DNA of 64,000 nt from the NCBI GenBank assembly GCA_022706885.1, contig JAKJBR010000001.1:124001-188000 (forward strand). The letters run 5' to 3'. Below, piece after piece: positions 41,159 to 50,360 of the stretch. The notes beneath the pieces were generated by a model. It did not search any database. It was given only the letters and a program-made list of their open reading frames with translations, and was not told the origin of the DNA. Origin of the DNA: DUPQ01 sp022706885. GTDB taxonomy: Bacteria > Bacillota > Clostridia > DUPQ01. The stretch's first letter is position 1; each line of letters opens with the position of its first letter. A program made the translations under genes and the position numbers.

Positions 41159-42883
41159 ATGGAAAACAGGAAAAAAAGATTTGCTATTTTGATTATCGCA
41201 GCTGTAATTATAGTTATTGCGGCTTCACTGTTGTTTTTATTCCGTGACAGATTATTTAAAAAAGACAACTTTGTTGTTACAACATTTAACAGCGATATTG
41301 TAATAAAAAGAACGGATGCGAATGAATCGTTGGATATGCCTTACAGATATACCAAAGCACTGATGGATAACTTATTTATATTCAGACAGGAAATTGCCGG
41401 CATCAATATAGCATCCGTAAAGTATAACATGAGCGATAACTATATCAATTGGCATACACCGGAGGGTGTTTTAACAGATACCGACAGAGGTAAAGGTAAG
41501 CAGGTAATAGATGAGGTAAAGTATTTCAAGGGTATATCCACTTTAAGTTCGATAGTTGCCGACAAGGAAGACTGCAAGATATCCATTTATGAAGGCTATT
41601 CCGAAGATTTACTGATGCATGATTATCAAAACTTTGCCATTATACCTTCTTCCATGAGTAAGTATTTTGATAAGGATTTGCCTGCCGATGAAAAGGTGTT
41701 GAATATAAGGAATATGAGATACGGCAGCATGTTGCATTTTACGATAATAGGGGAGTACAAGACTGAAGAAGAGTATGATACCTTGTATGTTACGTATACC
41801 GGCTTAAGTACCTTAATCCGTGCCGGCAGAGCCGATATTCTAAACCATGTTGACTGTCTGGAAATTGATGTGAATGAGGACAAGGATCTTAATAAACTTA
41901 TGCGTTTCTTAAGCGAATATTACGCGGATGCACAGGTGCTTTCCCAGTATACGGAAAGGAATAATATATATAACGACCCTTATCAATATATGTTTGTTCA
42001 CTCAATGGGTATAGAACCTATTGAACTTAAAGAGAATGTAATCTATGAAAAGAACATAATAACCATATCCAGAATGGACGGGAAGGAAGATCTTGAAATG
42101 TCGCATGTGTATGCCGATGCGATAATAAAAGGGTATAACAAATATTCACAATGCATAACCGATTTAGATATAAGTACGGGAGTAAAAGGAATTAATCCGG
42201 CAGATTATCCTCCCGGTTCGGAAGCTTTCTGGAATCAGCCGGTATATCAGTTGCTTTTAAAATATGACACGGTATACGAGGCTAAACTGAAAGAAACGCT
42301 GGGGGACTTTCCCTGTTATCATCAGGCCGTTACAAGTATAAATGAAATATTAAGGATGAAAAAAGACTGCAAAGTTACATACTATCTGAACTATATGAAC
42401 AGTGACCTTATTGTACCCAGACAGAAGGACTTGTTGGGCAAAATAAAAGGCTATGCCATAGTTCCCAAACCTTTGCATGAGGCAACATCCGATCTTCCCA
42501 ATTTTAACAATCACATTGTTGAAGTATATGAGAGCAGGGTATATGTCGGTATAGGCGGAGTTGACCCCAGTCAGATAGACAGATCTCCTCATTTTAGAGC
42601 CCAATTTAAAATAATAGGGTATTACGAGACAACCGATCCGTATGATACCGTGTTTGTAACATATGTCGGATGCAACGAGAAGTATAAAAGTGCAGCATTC
42701 AAGAACGAACATATAGAGTCTATAACCATGAAGACAAAAGGAGATGTGGAGATAAGTCCGTTGATTAATTTTTTGAAGTTGTATTTTGCACCTTCGGAAA
42801 ACGCCGCTGAATATGCAGGCAGTACAAATGAATTGGGTTTGGCGTATGAATACAGTTTTACAATGAAGGAGATTGCGGAGTAA
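41159..42883 (+). CDS. membrane-anchored two-half surface protein, paralogue 1
   Basis: The 574-residue protein has a basic start, one N-terminal membrane span (residues about 8-28) and an external region of two related halves. Half one (about 38-290) begins VVTTFNSDIVIKRTDANESLDMPYRYTKAL, and half two (about 300-570) begins ITISRMDGKEDLEMSHVYADAI. Each half has a TSINE/ISTLSS segment, a 'GYAIVPK/FAIIPSS' strand and a signature FxIIGxYExxxxYDTxxVTYxG. The signature recalls extracellular domains of MacB/FtsX-type permeases, but no permease follows. SD GGAGGT sets ATG 41159. Function unknown. Confidence 0.7.
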   Translation: MENRKKRFAILIIAAVIIVIAASLLFLFRDRLFKKDNFVVTTFNSDIVIKRTDANESLDMPYRYTKALMDNLFIFRQEIAGINIASVKYNMSDNYINWHTPEGVLTDTDRGKGKQVIDEVKYFKGISTLSSIVADKEDCKISIYEGYSEDLLMHDYQNFAIIPSSMSKYFDKDLPADEKVLNIRNMRYGSMLHFTIIGEYKTEEEYDTLYVTYTGLSTLIRAGRADILNHVDCLEIDVNEDKDLNKLMRFLSEYYADAQVLSQYTERNNIYNDPYQYMFVHSMGIEPIELKENVIYEKNIITISRMDGKEDLEMSHVYADAIIKGYNKYSQCITDLDISTGVKGINPADYPPGSEAFWNQPVYQLLLKYDTVYEAKLKETLGDFPCYHQAVTSINEILRMKKDCKVTYYLNYMNSDLIVPRQKDLLGKIKGYAIVPKPLHEATSDLPNFNNHIVEVYESRVYVGIGGVDPSQIDRSPHFRAQFKIIGYYETTDPYDTVFVTYVGCNEKYKSAAFKNEHIESITMKTKGDVEISPLINFLKLYFAPSENAAEYAGSTNELGLAYEYSFTMKEIAE

Positions 42884-42946
42884 AAATTATGCCGTAATTT
42901 GTGTTTTACATAAGGATTTACAAACAACCGATTGGAGGGTAAAAAC

Positions 42947-44761
42947 ATGAAAAAAACAAATATGATTATAGCTGTCGCCTTAACAGTTATAATAACTGCA
43001 TTGCTGTTGGCATCTTGTGACGGTCTGTCAAAAAAAGAAGAGGGTTTGATTGATGCAACATTCAGCAACGATATAGTTATAAAAAGGGTTGACGGGAAGC
43101 AACCGGCAAATATACCGTATAAGTATACAAAAGCCCTGCTTTCGGACAATATAGCATATATTGACGGAGTGGAGGCTGTAAATATATCTTCTCGCAGATA
43201 CAACATAAAGGATAATGATATAAGTGTGCGCGGAGACAGGGATTTGTTTGTTTCTTCGGAGGAGGAAAAAGCTGCGGAAGTTATGGGCTCGATAAAGTAC
43301 TGTAAAGGTATAACTTCCCTCTGCACGATAGTCGCCGACAAAGGAAAAAGTAAAGTGGAGTTTTATGCAGGATATTCCGAGGAGTATCTTACAAGTGTAG
43401 ATAAAGCTTATGTAATTATTCCGTCTTCCATAGGTGAGCTTATAAACGAAGAGATACCTGATTCCGACAAAAGAATAGTACTGGAGAAAGGCGCTTTCGG
43501 TATAACATATTTCACTATAATAGGGGAGTATGAAGTAAAAGACAGGAGCAAAAATAAAGGTGAGCCCGATACCCTATATCTGTCATATGCGGGATTTGGT
43601 AACTTGATTAATATGGGTGAAGAGATTGACATAAGCTTTGTTGATTGTCTGGAGATTGACGCAGATGAGCAAGCCGATCTCACAAAACTTACCTACTGTC
43701 TTACCACATATTTTGCCGATGCAAACACGCTTTCTCAATATGAAGGCAGGATAAACATGTTTAACGAGAATTACTCATATATGTATGAAAACTCCGTCAA
43801 CATGAAGTCGTTGGATTTATCACCCGATACAGATTGTGAAAAGAAAATAATAACCGTTTCCAGAATAGACGGAAAAAGTGATTTGGATATGTCCTATGTA
43901 TATGCAGATGCGTTGGTAAGAGATTACAATAAATACTCACAATACATAACCGATATAAATATAAGTACCGGTTTGGGAGGACATGATCCTTATGAAAATG
44001 CAAAACTTGAGTCAATAGACAAAGGCGGTGGTTTTATACAGACAAATTTTATTCTTGATAATGCTGACGGTCTGAATATAAGTTTTGCTTCAAGCTCAAC
44101 CGGTTTTCGCGATGCGGTAACCAATATGATTACACAGAATCGTAAAGATGCCTTGGCAGATGTAGGAAAAGGGAAAGCTTGGAAAAAACACGTTCAATAT
44201 CTTTTGCATCAGCCTATAACCAGCATAAGTGAAATAGAAAAAATGAAGAGCAACAGCGAGGTGACTTTTTATACGAACTATACAAACAGGGATCTTGTTG
44301 TGCAAAGAAAGGAAGATTATATTGAGAGTACCTTTAAAAGCGACGGTGATATAAAAGGATATGCGATAATACCTAAGACAATGCATGATGCCGCAAGCGC
44401 TCTTCCCGATTTAAAAACCCATATTTTATACCTGAGCGAGAAAAATGATGCTGTGGAGAGTAACCAGAAAGTATTAGTCGGTTTTAAGGTAATAGGCTAT
44501 TACGAGACAGATGACAGATATGATGTGGTATATATAACATATGCGGGCAGTAATGATAAGTATACAAAGGAACGTTTCAGAAATGACTATATTAACTCTG
44601 TAACCATAGAAACAAAAAAAGATACCGACATTACACCGTTGCTGGAATATCTGGAGCAGTATTTTGCACCGGCAACCGATACATCAAAATATGCGGGAAA
44701 GAAAAATGCATTGGGCAGGGATTATGAATATTGCTATACAATTAAAAGCAATGCGGATTAA
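42947..44761 (+). CDS. lipoprotein two-half surface protein, paralogue 2
   Basis: The 604-residue protein is a paralogue of its neighbours but anchored as a lipoprotein (MKKTNMIIAVALTVIITALL, lipobox LASC) instead of by a membrane span. Both halves are kept: TFSNDIVIKRVDGKQPANIPYKYTKAL and ITVSRIDGKSDLDMSYVYADAL, with YFTIIGEYEVKD and FKVIGYYETDDRYDVVYITYAG. It has an insertion of about 30 residues in half two (KGGGFIQTNFILDNADG). SD GGAGGG. The spacer before it carries CCGTAA-TTGTGT, also seen before the third paralogue. Confidence 0.7.
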   Translation: MKKTNMIIAVALTVIITALLLASCDGLSKKEEGLIDATFSNDIVIKRVDGKQPANIPYKYTKALLSDNIAYIDGVEAVNISSRRYNIKDNDISVRGDRDLFVSSEEEKAAEVMGSIKYCKGITSLCTIVADKGKSKVEFYAGYSEEYLTSVDKAYVIIPSSIGELINEEIPDSDKRIVLEKGAFGITYFTIIGEYEVKDRSKNKGEPDTLYLSYAGFGNLINMGEEIDISFVDCLEIDADEQADLTKLTYCLTTYFADANTLSQYEGRINMFNENYSYMYENSVNMKSLDLSPDTDCEKKIITVSRIDGKSDLDMSYVYADALVRDYNKYSQYITDINISTGLGGHDPYENAKLESIDKGGGFIQTNFILDNADGLNISFASSSTGFRDAVTNMITQNRKDALADVGKGKAWKKHVQYLLHQPITSISEIEKMKSNSEVTFYTNYTNRDLVVQRKEDYIESTFKSDGDIKGYAIIPKTMHDAASALPDLKTHILYLSEKNDAVESNQKVLVGFKVIGYYETDDRYDVVYITYAGSNDKYTKERFRNDYINSVTIETKKDTDITPLLEYLEQYFAPATDTSKYAGKKNALGRDYEYCYTIKSNAD

Positions 44762-44841
44762 TTATTAACACGCATTATTCCGTAACTTGTGTCGTATTTA
44801 AATAAACAGCGTTAGTGAAAGTATTTGAGGGCATTAAGTGT

Positions 44842-46566
44842 ATGGTGAAAAAGAAAAAGACAGGTTTGATTATTACTGTCACTGTAATCGTTTTAGCGGT
44901 TGTAGCAGCATTGTTGTTTCTTTTTCGCAACAGACTTTTTTGCAATATCGGACATTTCAATGTCACAACTTTCAACAGCGATATAGTTATTAAAAGGTCG
45001 GATGCACAGGAACCGCTGAATATGCCGTACAGATATTCCAAGGCTTTATTGGATAAAAGGTTGGTGTTCAGAGAGGAAATAGAAAGACTCAACATAACCA
45101 CCGTCAGATATGAAATAAGTAATACGGGTCTGACTTTGTATAACTGTAAGGAGGTTTTGAAAAATCCGGAAAGCGGAGTGACAAAGAAAGTTATAGAATC
45201 AATAAAGTACTGTAAAGGTATAACTGCATTAAGCGGTTTAACTGCTGATAAAGCGGACAGTAAAATCACAATTTACCGAGGTTACTCTGCGGACCTTCTG
45301 GAACAGAGTTTACATAACTATGTAATAATTCCCTCTACCCTTAGCGAACATATAGATTCTCAATTATCCGATAATGAAAAGGTATTGTTCCTTGCAAATT
45401 CCGGCACAAGCAGTCTGGCATATTTCACCATAATAGGGGAATATGAAACCAAGCACAGACATGACACTTTTTACTTTTCCTATTCAGGATTGAGCAATGT
45501 GGTGCTGGGAGGGAAAGAAGATATTGCCGATCATATCGACTACATGGGGATTGATGTAAACAATAAAGCGAACCTTGTAAAATTCTCATATTTCCTGAGC
45601 GAATATTTTGCAGACTATAATGTGCTTTCACAGTATGAAAAAAGAATAAACAAATTCAATGAACCTTATCAATATATGTATGTAAACAATGTTGATATCC
45701 TGCCGATAAATCTTTCGGAAGATTCCGGTTTTGAAAAGAATATAATAACCGTAACCGGAATAGACGGTAACGATAATCTTCAGATGTCGCATGTATACGG
45801 TGATGCATTAATTGAAGACTACCATAAATATTCGCAATATATAACGGACATAATAATAAGCACAGGGGTAAAAGGAGAGGATTGGTCTAAGTACCCGCTA
45901 AATGTAAAGATTCCCTGTTACGGTATTAATTTCGGAGGTTACGGATTGGAAGGCTTTTATGTGAAATATACGGAATACTACCAATCACACGGTATGGATA
46001 GTCCTTGGTACCATCAGGCTGTTACAAGTATAAGAGAAATTAAAAGTATGAAAAAAAATTGTGATATAACATTTTATACCAACTATACCGAAAAGGACCT
46101 TGTTGTTATCAGAAAAGAAGACTATGTGGAGCCCAAGGATCACTTGGACAGCGGCATAACGGGATATGCAATTGTGCCTAAAATGATATGGGAATCGGTC
46201 CGCAACCATCCCGATATAGACTACCAGATTATAAGGTTGTTTGAGCAACCGAAAAAAGAAGACAACCCTTCGGACAGAATGAGATTCGGATTTAAAGTAA
46301 TAGGCTATTATGAAACCGCTGACGAAAGTGATACGGTGTATGTTACATATGGCGGGTATAACAGGAAGTATGTAAAGGAGCCTTTCAAAAACGAGTGCAT
46401 CCGGTCTATGATTATAGAAACAAGAAGCGATGCCGACATTACTCCGTTGCTGGAATATCTGGAGCAGTATTTTGCACCGGCATCCGATACATCAAAATAT
46501 GCGGGAAAGAAAAACCTATTGGGAATGGAGTATGAGTACTGTTATACTATTACCAGTGAGCAGTAA
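44842..46566 (+). CDS. membrane-anchored two-half surface protein, paralogue 3
   Basis: The 574-residue protein has one N-terminal span (LIITVTVIVLAVVAALLFLF) and the two-half external region. VTTFNSDIVIKRSDAQEPLNMPYRYSKAL and ITVTGIDGNDNLQMSHVYGDAL start the halves, and FKVIGYYETADESDTVYVTYGG is near the end. Its C-terminus (PLLEYLEQYFAPASDTSKYAGKKN) is nearly identical to that of paralogue 2, also at DNA level (46440-46510 against 44635-44705). That indicates recent duplication or gene conversion. ATG 44842 has GAGGG upstream; a GTG at 44815 lacks an SD. Confidence 0.7.
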   Translation: MVKKKKTGLIITVTVIVLAVVAALLFLFRNRLFCNIGHFNVTTFNSDIVIKRSDAQEPLNMPYRYSKALLDKRLVFREEIERLNITTVRYEISNTGLTLYNCKEVLKNPESGVTKKVIESIKYCKGITALSGLTADKADSKITIYRGYSADLLEQSLHNYVIIPSTLSEHIDSQLSDNEKVLFLANSGTSSLAYFTIIGEYETKHRHDTFYFSYSGLSNVVLGGKEDIADHIDYMGIDVNNKANLVKFSYFLSEYFADYNVLSQYEKRINKFNEPYQYMYVNNVDILPINLSEDSGFEKNIITVTGIDGNDNLQMSHVYGDALIEDYHKYSQYITDIIISTGVKGEDWSKYPLNVKIPCYGINFGGYGLEGFYVKYTEYYQSHGMDSPWYHQAVTSIREIKSMKKNCDITFYTNYTEKDLVVIRKEDYVEPKDHLDSGITGYAIVPKMIWESVRNHPDIDYQIIRLFEQPKKEDNPSDRMRFGFKVIGYYETADESDTVYVTYGGYNRKYVKEPFKNECIRSMIIETRSDADITPLLEYLEQYFAPASDTSKYAGKKNLLGMEYEYCYTITSEQ

Positions 46567-46621
46567 AAACGGCGATTATGACAGACTTTGCCGTAAATCA
46601 CATTAATCGGAGGAAAAGAAA

Positions 46622-47164
46622 ATGCTTAAACTACAGGGAAAATCCATATATTTAGCAGCACTGGAACGTGCAGACTGCCGCAAACTTTTTGAGGACAACG
46701 AATACGATTTTGAGAATCCTACCGATATTCTTTACATCGGTTATTCTGTAGAAGGAGCCGACAAGTGGTTTGAGGAGATACAGGCGGCACAGGGAAAGAC
46801 ACATGTGCGACTGGGAATCTTTCTCAATGACGGTACTGTGATAGGAGATATCGCCATGCAGAATATCGATAATCGTAACCGTTCCTGTTCCATCGGCATG
46901 GGCATACAGAAGTTGGAAAACCGTAACAGAGGTTATGGCAAGCAGGCAGTCTCGCTGATACTTGAGTACGGTTTTTGCAACCTGGGTCTTGAACGCATTA
47001 CGGCAGGCACATTGGACTGCAATATTTCAGCAAAGAAGTCGCTGGAGAAGCTGGGATTTGTCTTGGAAGGACGCGAGCGCAAGGCAATCTATTTCGGCGG
47101 CGTGCGTCATGACCGGCTTTGTTATGCTATGCTTGCGGAGGAGTATAATGGAAAGCAGCATTAA
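46622..47164 (+). CDS. GNAT family N-acetyltransferase (RimJ/RimL-like)
   Basis: The 180-residue protein has the GNAT fold with IGDIAMQNIDNRNRSCSIGMGI (beta4) and the acetyl-CoA loop KLENRNRGYGKQAVSLILEYGF, then ERITAGTLDCNISAKKSLEKLGF. This is the ribosomal-protein-acetyltransferase or small-molecule branch; the acceptor is unknown. SD GGAGGAAAAG. It overlaps the methyltransferase gene by 17 bases. Confidence 0.87.
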   Translation: MLKLQGKSIYLAALERADCRKLFEDNEYDFENPTDILYIGYSVEGADKWFEEIQAAQGKTHVRLGIFLNDGTVIGDIAMQNIDNRNRSCSIGMGIQKLENRNRGYGKQAVSLILEYGFCNLGLERITAGTLDCNISAKKSLEKLGFVLEGRERKAIYFGGVRHDRLCYAMLAEEYNGKQH

Positions 47165-47921
47165 AAAGTTCTGGAATGACGGTTCCGATGAGTACTATAA
47201 CAGAGCATATAACATAAACAACAATGCGATAAGGATAAAAGCCGACCCGTGGTGGGCGTTTCCCGTACCTGTCCGTAATATGATTCAAAATGCGTTTAGC
47301 AGTATGAAAGGTATTAAGGTGCTTGTACCGTCAAGCGGAGACAACGGAGCGGTTTTTGCCTTTCATTTGCTCGGTGCAACAGTTGTCTCTGCGGACATTT
47401 CGGAGCAGCAACTGGGAAATGCAAAAAGGATTGCCGACAATGAACGCTGGGATATTGAATTTATTCAAGCCGACACTATGAAGTTAGACGGAATGTGCGA
47501 TAGTGAATTTGATCTTGTCTACACATCAAACGGCACTCATATCTGGATAAATGACCTACAAGCTATGTATTCAAACTTCAACCGTGTGTTGAAGCCGAAG
47601 GGAAAGTATATTATGTTTGAAACTCATCCTTTCAATCGACCGTTTGACGATTCAGGTGCAAAAATAAAAGTGAAAAAGCCGTACAACGATACAACAGGAA
47701 ACCATTGGCGAATTATGGATATATTTAATGCCGTTATCAGCCAAGGCTTTTATATTCTGCATCTTGAGGAATTTCACGCAGAACCCGGGGCACACGACTT
47801 ATGGTTTTACAAAACTATTAAAGAAGCCGAAGCGGACGGAAACAGGAAATATGATATAAAGCATAATCCGTTCGCGGCTCTGCCGGCATGGTTTGGGCTT
47901 TCCTCAATAAAAAGATATTAG
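47148..47921 (+). CDS. class I SAM-dependent methyltransferase
   Basis: The 257-residue protein contains the Rossmann SAM motif I VLVPSSGDNGAVFAFHLLGA, motif II VVSADISEQQL, and the FDLVYTSNGTHIWINDL and RVLKPKGKYIMFETHPF motifs of Methyltransf_11-type enzymes. Motif I has SSGDN in place of the usual GxGxG, a recurrent variant in this subgroup. ATG 47148 with GGAGGAG upstream lies inside the GNAT gene. The open frame starts earlier but is GNAT out of frame. Substrate unknown. Confidence 0.85.
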   Translation: MESSIKKFWNDGSDEYYNRAYNINNNAIRIKADPWWAFPVPVRNMIQNAFSSMKGIKVLVPSSGDNGAVFAFHLLGATVVSADISEQQLGNAKRIADNERWDIEFIQADTMKLDGMCDSEFDLVYTSNGTHIWINDLQAMYSNFNRVLKPKGKYIMFETHPFNRPFDDSGAKIKVKKPYNDTTGNHWRIMDIFNAVISQGFYILHLEEFHAEPGAHDLWFYKTIKEAEADGNRKYDIKHNPFAALPAWFGLSSIKRY

Positions 47922-47964
47922 GACGAACTTTATTAAATAGCACTATTACTATTACCGAAATTTA

Positions 47965-47993
47965 TTGACATTACAAAGATGTGTTGATATACT
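47965..47993 (+). promoter_or_regulatory. tyrS leader promoter
   Basis: TTGACA (47965-47970), a 17-base spacer and TATACT (47988-47993) form a near-consensus sigma-A promoter. The predicted transcript starts about 48000, leaving a leader of about 178 bases before tyrS. Confidence 0.75.
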
Positions 47994-48019
47994 TCGGATA
48001 AATTAAAAAGGAGCGCCAA

Positions 48020-48103
48020 ATGGCAGTAAACAGAAAACACAGTTCAAATATGTATTATTACAACTATTACTACTTAAATAGGCTTGGGCTGTTATTGTCG
48101 TAA
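48020..48103 (+). CDS. tyrosine-rich leader peptide of tyrS
   Basis: A 27-codon frame has an excellent SD (AAAAAGGAG, 48005-48013) and starts about 20 bases into the predicted transcript. It begins MAVNRKHSSN, continues MYYYNYYY and ends LNRLGLLLS. Six of seven consecutive codons (48053-48073) specify Tyr, using both TAT and TAC. Placed before a Tyr-tRNA synthetase gene and an attenuator, it is a sensor of charged tRNA-Tyr: ribosomes would stall on the Tyr run when the charged tRNA is scarce. It has not been assigned to a known leader family by me. Confidence 0.85.
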   Translation: MAVNRKHSSNMYYYNYYYLNRLGLLLS

Positions 48104-48158
48104 TTCTTTTGTAGAAACAATTAATGATTAGGCTCAGGCAAACGCTTGAGTCTTTTTT
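48081..48158 (+). promoter_or_regulatory. attenuator: antiterminator versus terminator hairpin
   Basis: The terminator pairs GGCTCAGGC (48131-48139) with GCTTGAGTC (48144-48152) around AAAC, followed by six T. The same left arm can pair instead with GCTTGGGC (48082-48089), eight base pairs with two G-U, which lies just after the Tyr codons. A ribosome stalled early on the Tyr run leaves 48082-48089 free for the antiterminator. A ribosome moving toward the stop at 48101 covers it, and the terminator forms. No T-box consensus (TGGNACCGCG) is present in the leader. Confidence 0.8.
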
Positions 48159-48177
48159 GATGTAAGGAGAAACAGGT

Positions 48178-49350
48178 ATGAATAATGGAAAAACAATGGA
48201 AATTCTAATGAAAAATGCGGTCAATGTTTTCAATGAAGAAGAACTTCGCACAAAGCTGAGCAGCGGGAAATCCCTGAAGGTAAAGTTCGGTGCCGATCCG
48301 TCCAGACCGGATTTGCATCTGGGACACACGGTGCCTTTGAGAATGCTGAAAGTGTTGCAGCAGGCAGGACATCATATCATATTTGTGATAGGCGATTTTA
48401 CCGGCATGATAGGAGACCCGTCGGGCAGAAGCAAGACAAGAAGTCAGCTGTCTTATGAAGAAACCGGAAAGAACGGTCGAACATATTTTGAGCAGGTAAC
48501 AAAGATATTGGATCCGTCGAAAACAGAGATAGTATACAACTCGGAATGGCTGGGAAAGATGAGGTTTACCGATGTTATTGAATTGGCCGGGAAGTATACT
48601 CTTGCAAGGATAATGGAAAGAGAGGATTTTTCCGCAAGGTATTCGAATAATCAACCGATAGGTATTCATGAGCTTTTATACCCTCTTATACAAGGATATG
48701 ATTCGGTTGCGGTTAATGCCGATATTGAAATAGGAGGAACCGATCAAACATTTAATCTTCTGGTGGGCAGAGAACTGCAAAAGGATTACGGGCAGATTCC
48801 TCAGGTAGTTATGACTTTCCCGCTTATTGCGGGATTGGACGGAGTGGAGAAGATGAGTAAATCTTTGGATAACTATATAGGTATAGATGAGTCGGCGGAG
48901 ATAATGTATGAAAAGTGCATGCGGATTCCCGACGGATTGCTTACTGACTATTTCAGACTTACAACGGATATTTGTGAAGCAGAGTATACCGATATTATTT
49001 CTGAGGATATAAGAGAAGCCCATAAAGTATATGCAAGAAAGATAGTGGAGATGTACCACGGAAGAGACTGTATTAATGCGGCGGAAGACAGATATAACAG
49101 TATTGCCGCAAAGGCAATTCCGGACAATATAGAGGTATTTCATATTGAGGAGCATGAGACGGGCATTATTGATGTTCTTGTAAAAACAGGTTTAGCAACA
49201 TCCAACTCGGAAGCCAGAAGACTGATAGCGGGCAGAGGTATTAAAATTGACGGTATAACTGTTAATGACTTTAGTGTCAGATTAAAAGGTAAGTTTGTTA
49301 TATGCAGAGGGAAGAATAAGTTTATTGAAGTAAGAATGAAGATGATATAA
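48178..49350 (+). CDS. tyrS: tyrosyl-tRNA synthetase (TyrZ-like)
   Basis: The 390-residue class I synthetase contains FGADPSRPDLHLGHT (HLGH, residues 47-50), GDFTGMIGDPSGRSKTR, IGGTDQTFNLLVGRELQ, and KMSKS at 225-229. A C-terminal S4-like RNA-binding domain (LVKTGLATSNSEARRLIAGRGIKIDG) follows. The sequence pattern fits the second TyrRS type (TyrZ) found in many Bacillota. It charges tRNA-Tyr. SD AAGGAG. Expression appears controlled by the leader peptide and attenuator directly upstream. Confidence 0.93.
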   Translation: MNNGKTMEILMKNAVNVFNEEELRTKLSSGKSLKVKFGADPSRPDLHLGHTVPLRMLKVLQQAGHHIIFVIGDFTGMIGDPSGRSKTRSQLSYEETGKNGRTYFEQVTKILDPSKTEIVYNSEWLGKMRFTDVIELAGKYTLARIMEREDFSARYSNNQPIGIHELLYPLIQGYDSVAVNADIEIGGTDQTFNLLVGRELQKDYGQIPQVVMTFPLIAGLDGVEKMSKSLDNYIGIDESAEIMYEKCMRIPDGLLTDYFRLTTDICEAEYTDIISEDIREAHKVYARKIVEMYHGRDCINAAEDRYNSIAAKAIPDNIEVFHIEEHETGIIDVLVKTGLATSNSEARRLIAGRGIKIDGITVNDFSVRLKGKFVICRGKNKFIEVRMKMI

Positions 49351-49447
49351 TATGCAAAAGGAGATAATGAGGTATAAATGAATCGGTTTATGACACTTTC
49401 CGACAGTATTGAGATATAATAGTTTATAGCAAAGAGAGGTAAAAAAC

Positions 49448-50272
49448 ATGAATGAAACATTAAGCAAACTATGGGATACTCTGCTTGAAGCATCTGCTAC
49501 GGCGGGTTTGAGGATACTGCTGGCAATAGCGGTACTGATTGTAGGTCTTCTGCTTATCAAATACCTTGTGAAGTTTATAGTGAAATCCAAAGGATTCAAT
49601 AAAATTGACGTAACGGTACAGACATTTTTAAAAAGCGCTCTGGCTATTACATTGAAAGTGCTTCTTATTATCTCCGTGATAGGAATACTGGGTGTTCCGC
49701 TGACATCAATAATAGCGGTGCTTGCTTCTGCCGGACTGGCAATAGGATTGGCATTACAGGGAGCACTGTCCAATTTTGCCGGAGGGATAATGATACTGGT
49801 ATTTCGTCCTTTCAAGGTAGGAGATTTTGTAGACAACGGAACGCATATGGGTTATGTCGATTCAATAACCATATTTTATACAAGGCTGCTGACAAAAGAT
49901 AATAAACTTGTAACTGTTCCCAACAGTACCATGACTACCGCATCTATAACCAACTTCAGTGCAAAAGAGTTGAGACGCGTGGATATAGAGTACAACGTTT
50001 CATATAAAAACGACATAGATAAGGTAAAAAGTGTTTTGACTTCAGTAGCGGAGAAACATCCTTTAGTTCTTAAAGATCCGGCTGTAACATCCGGAGTTTA
50101 TGCTCATGGTCCTAATTCACTTGTGTATGTATTAAGAGCATGGTGTAAAGCCGACGATTATTGGACGGTATATTTTGACATGAACGAAAACGTAAAGAAA
50201 TCATTTGATGAGCAAGGGATTGAGATACCTTTACAGCAGGTGGTTGTGGATATAAAGGATAAGAATAAATAG
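49448..50272 (+). CDS. small-conductance mechanosensitive channel, MscS family
   Basis: The 274-residue channel has three membrane spans. The pore-lining TM3 reads ASAGLAIGLALQGALSNFAGGIMIL, the classic Gly/Ala-packed helix, then RPFKVGDFV and the cytoplasmic domain (VPNSTMTTASITNFS). It releases osmolytes under hypo-osmotic shock. SD AGAGAGG. A terminator hairpin follows the stop by 33 bases. Confidence 0.93.
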   Translation: MNETLSKLWDTLLEASATAGLRILLAIAVLIVGLLLIKYLVKFIVKSKGFNKIDVTVQTFLKSALAITLKVLLIISVIGILGVPLTSIIAVLASAGLAIGLALQGALSNFAGGIMILVFRPFKVGDFVDNGTHMGYVDSITIFYTRLLTKDNKLVTVPNSTMTTASITNFSAKELRRVDIEYNVSYKNDIDKVKSVLTSVAEKHPLVLKDPAVTSGVYAHGPNSLVYVLRAWCKADDYWTVYFDMNENVKKSFDEQGIEIPLQQVVVDIKDKNK

Positions 50273-50305
50273 GATTAATTTGGTTATAGAAGAAAGCATA
50301 AGTAG

Positions 50306-50331
50306 TCGGTGGCATGTGCTGCCGATTTCTT
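50306..50331 (+). terminator. terminator after mscS-like gene
   Basis: TCGGTGGCA pairs with TGCTGCCGA (two G-U) around TG, followed by TTTCTT. It may serve both convergent transcripts. Confidence 0.6.
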
Positions 50332-50360
50332 CGTAAAAGATAATAAGAATAATTGCTTAA

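Noticed and set aside
48000..48178. T-box riboswitch before tyrS
   Set aside because: No T-box consensus or Stem I motifs; the leader is only about 178 bases and is explained by a leader peptide with attenuator.
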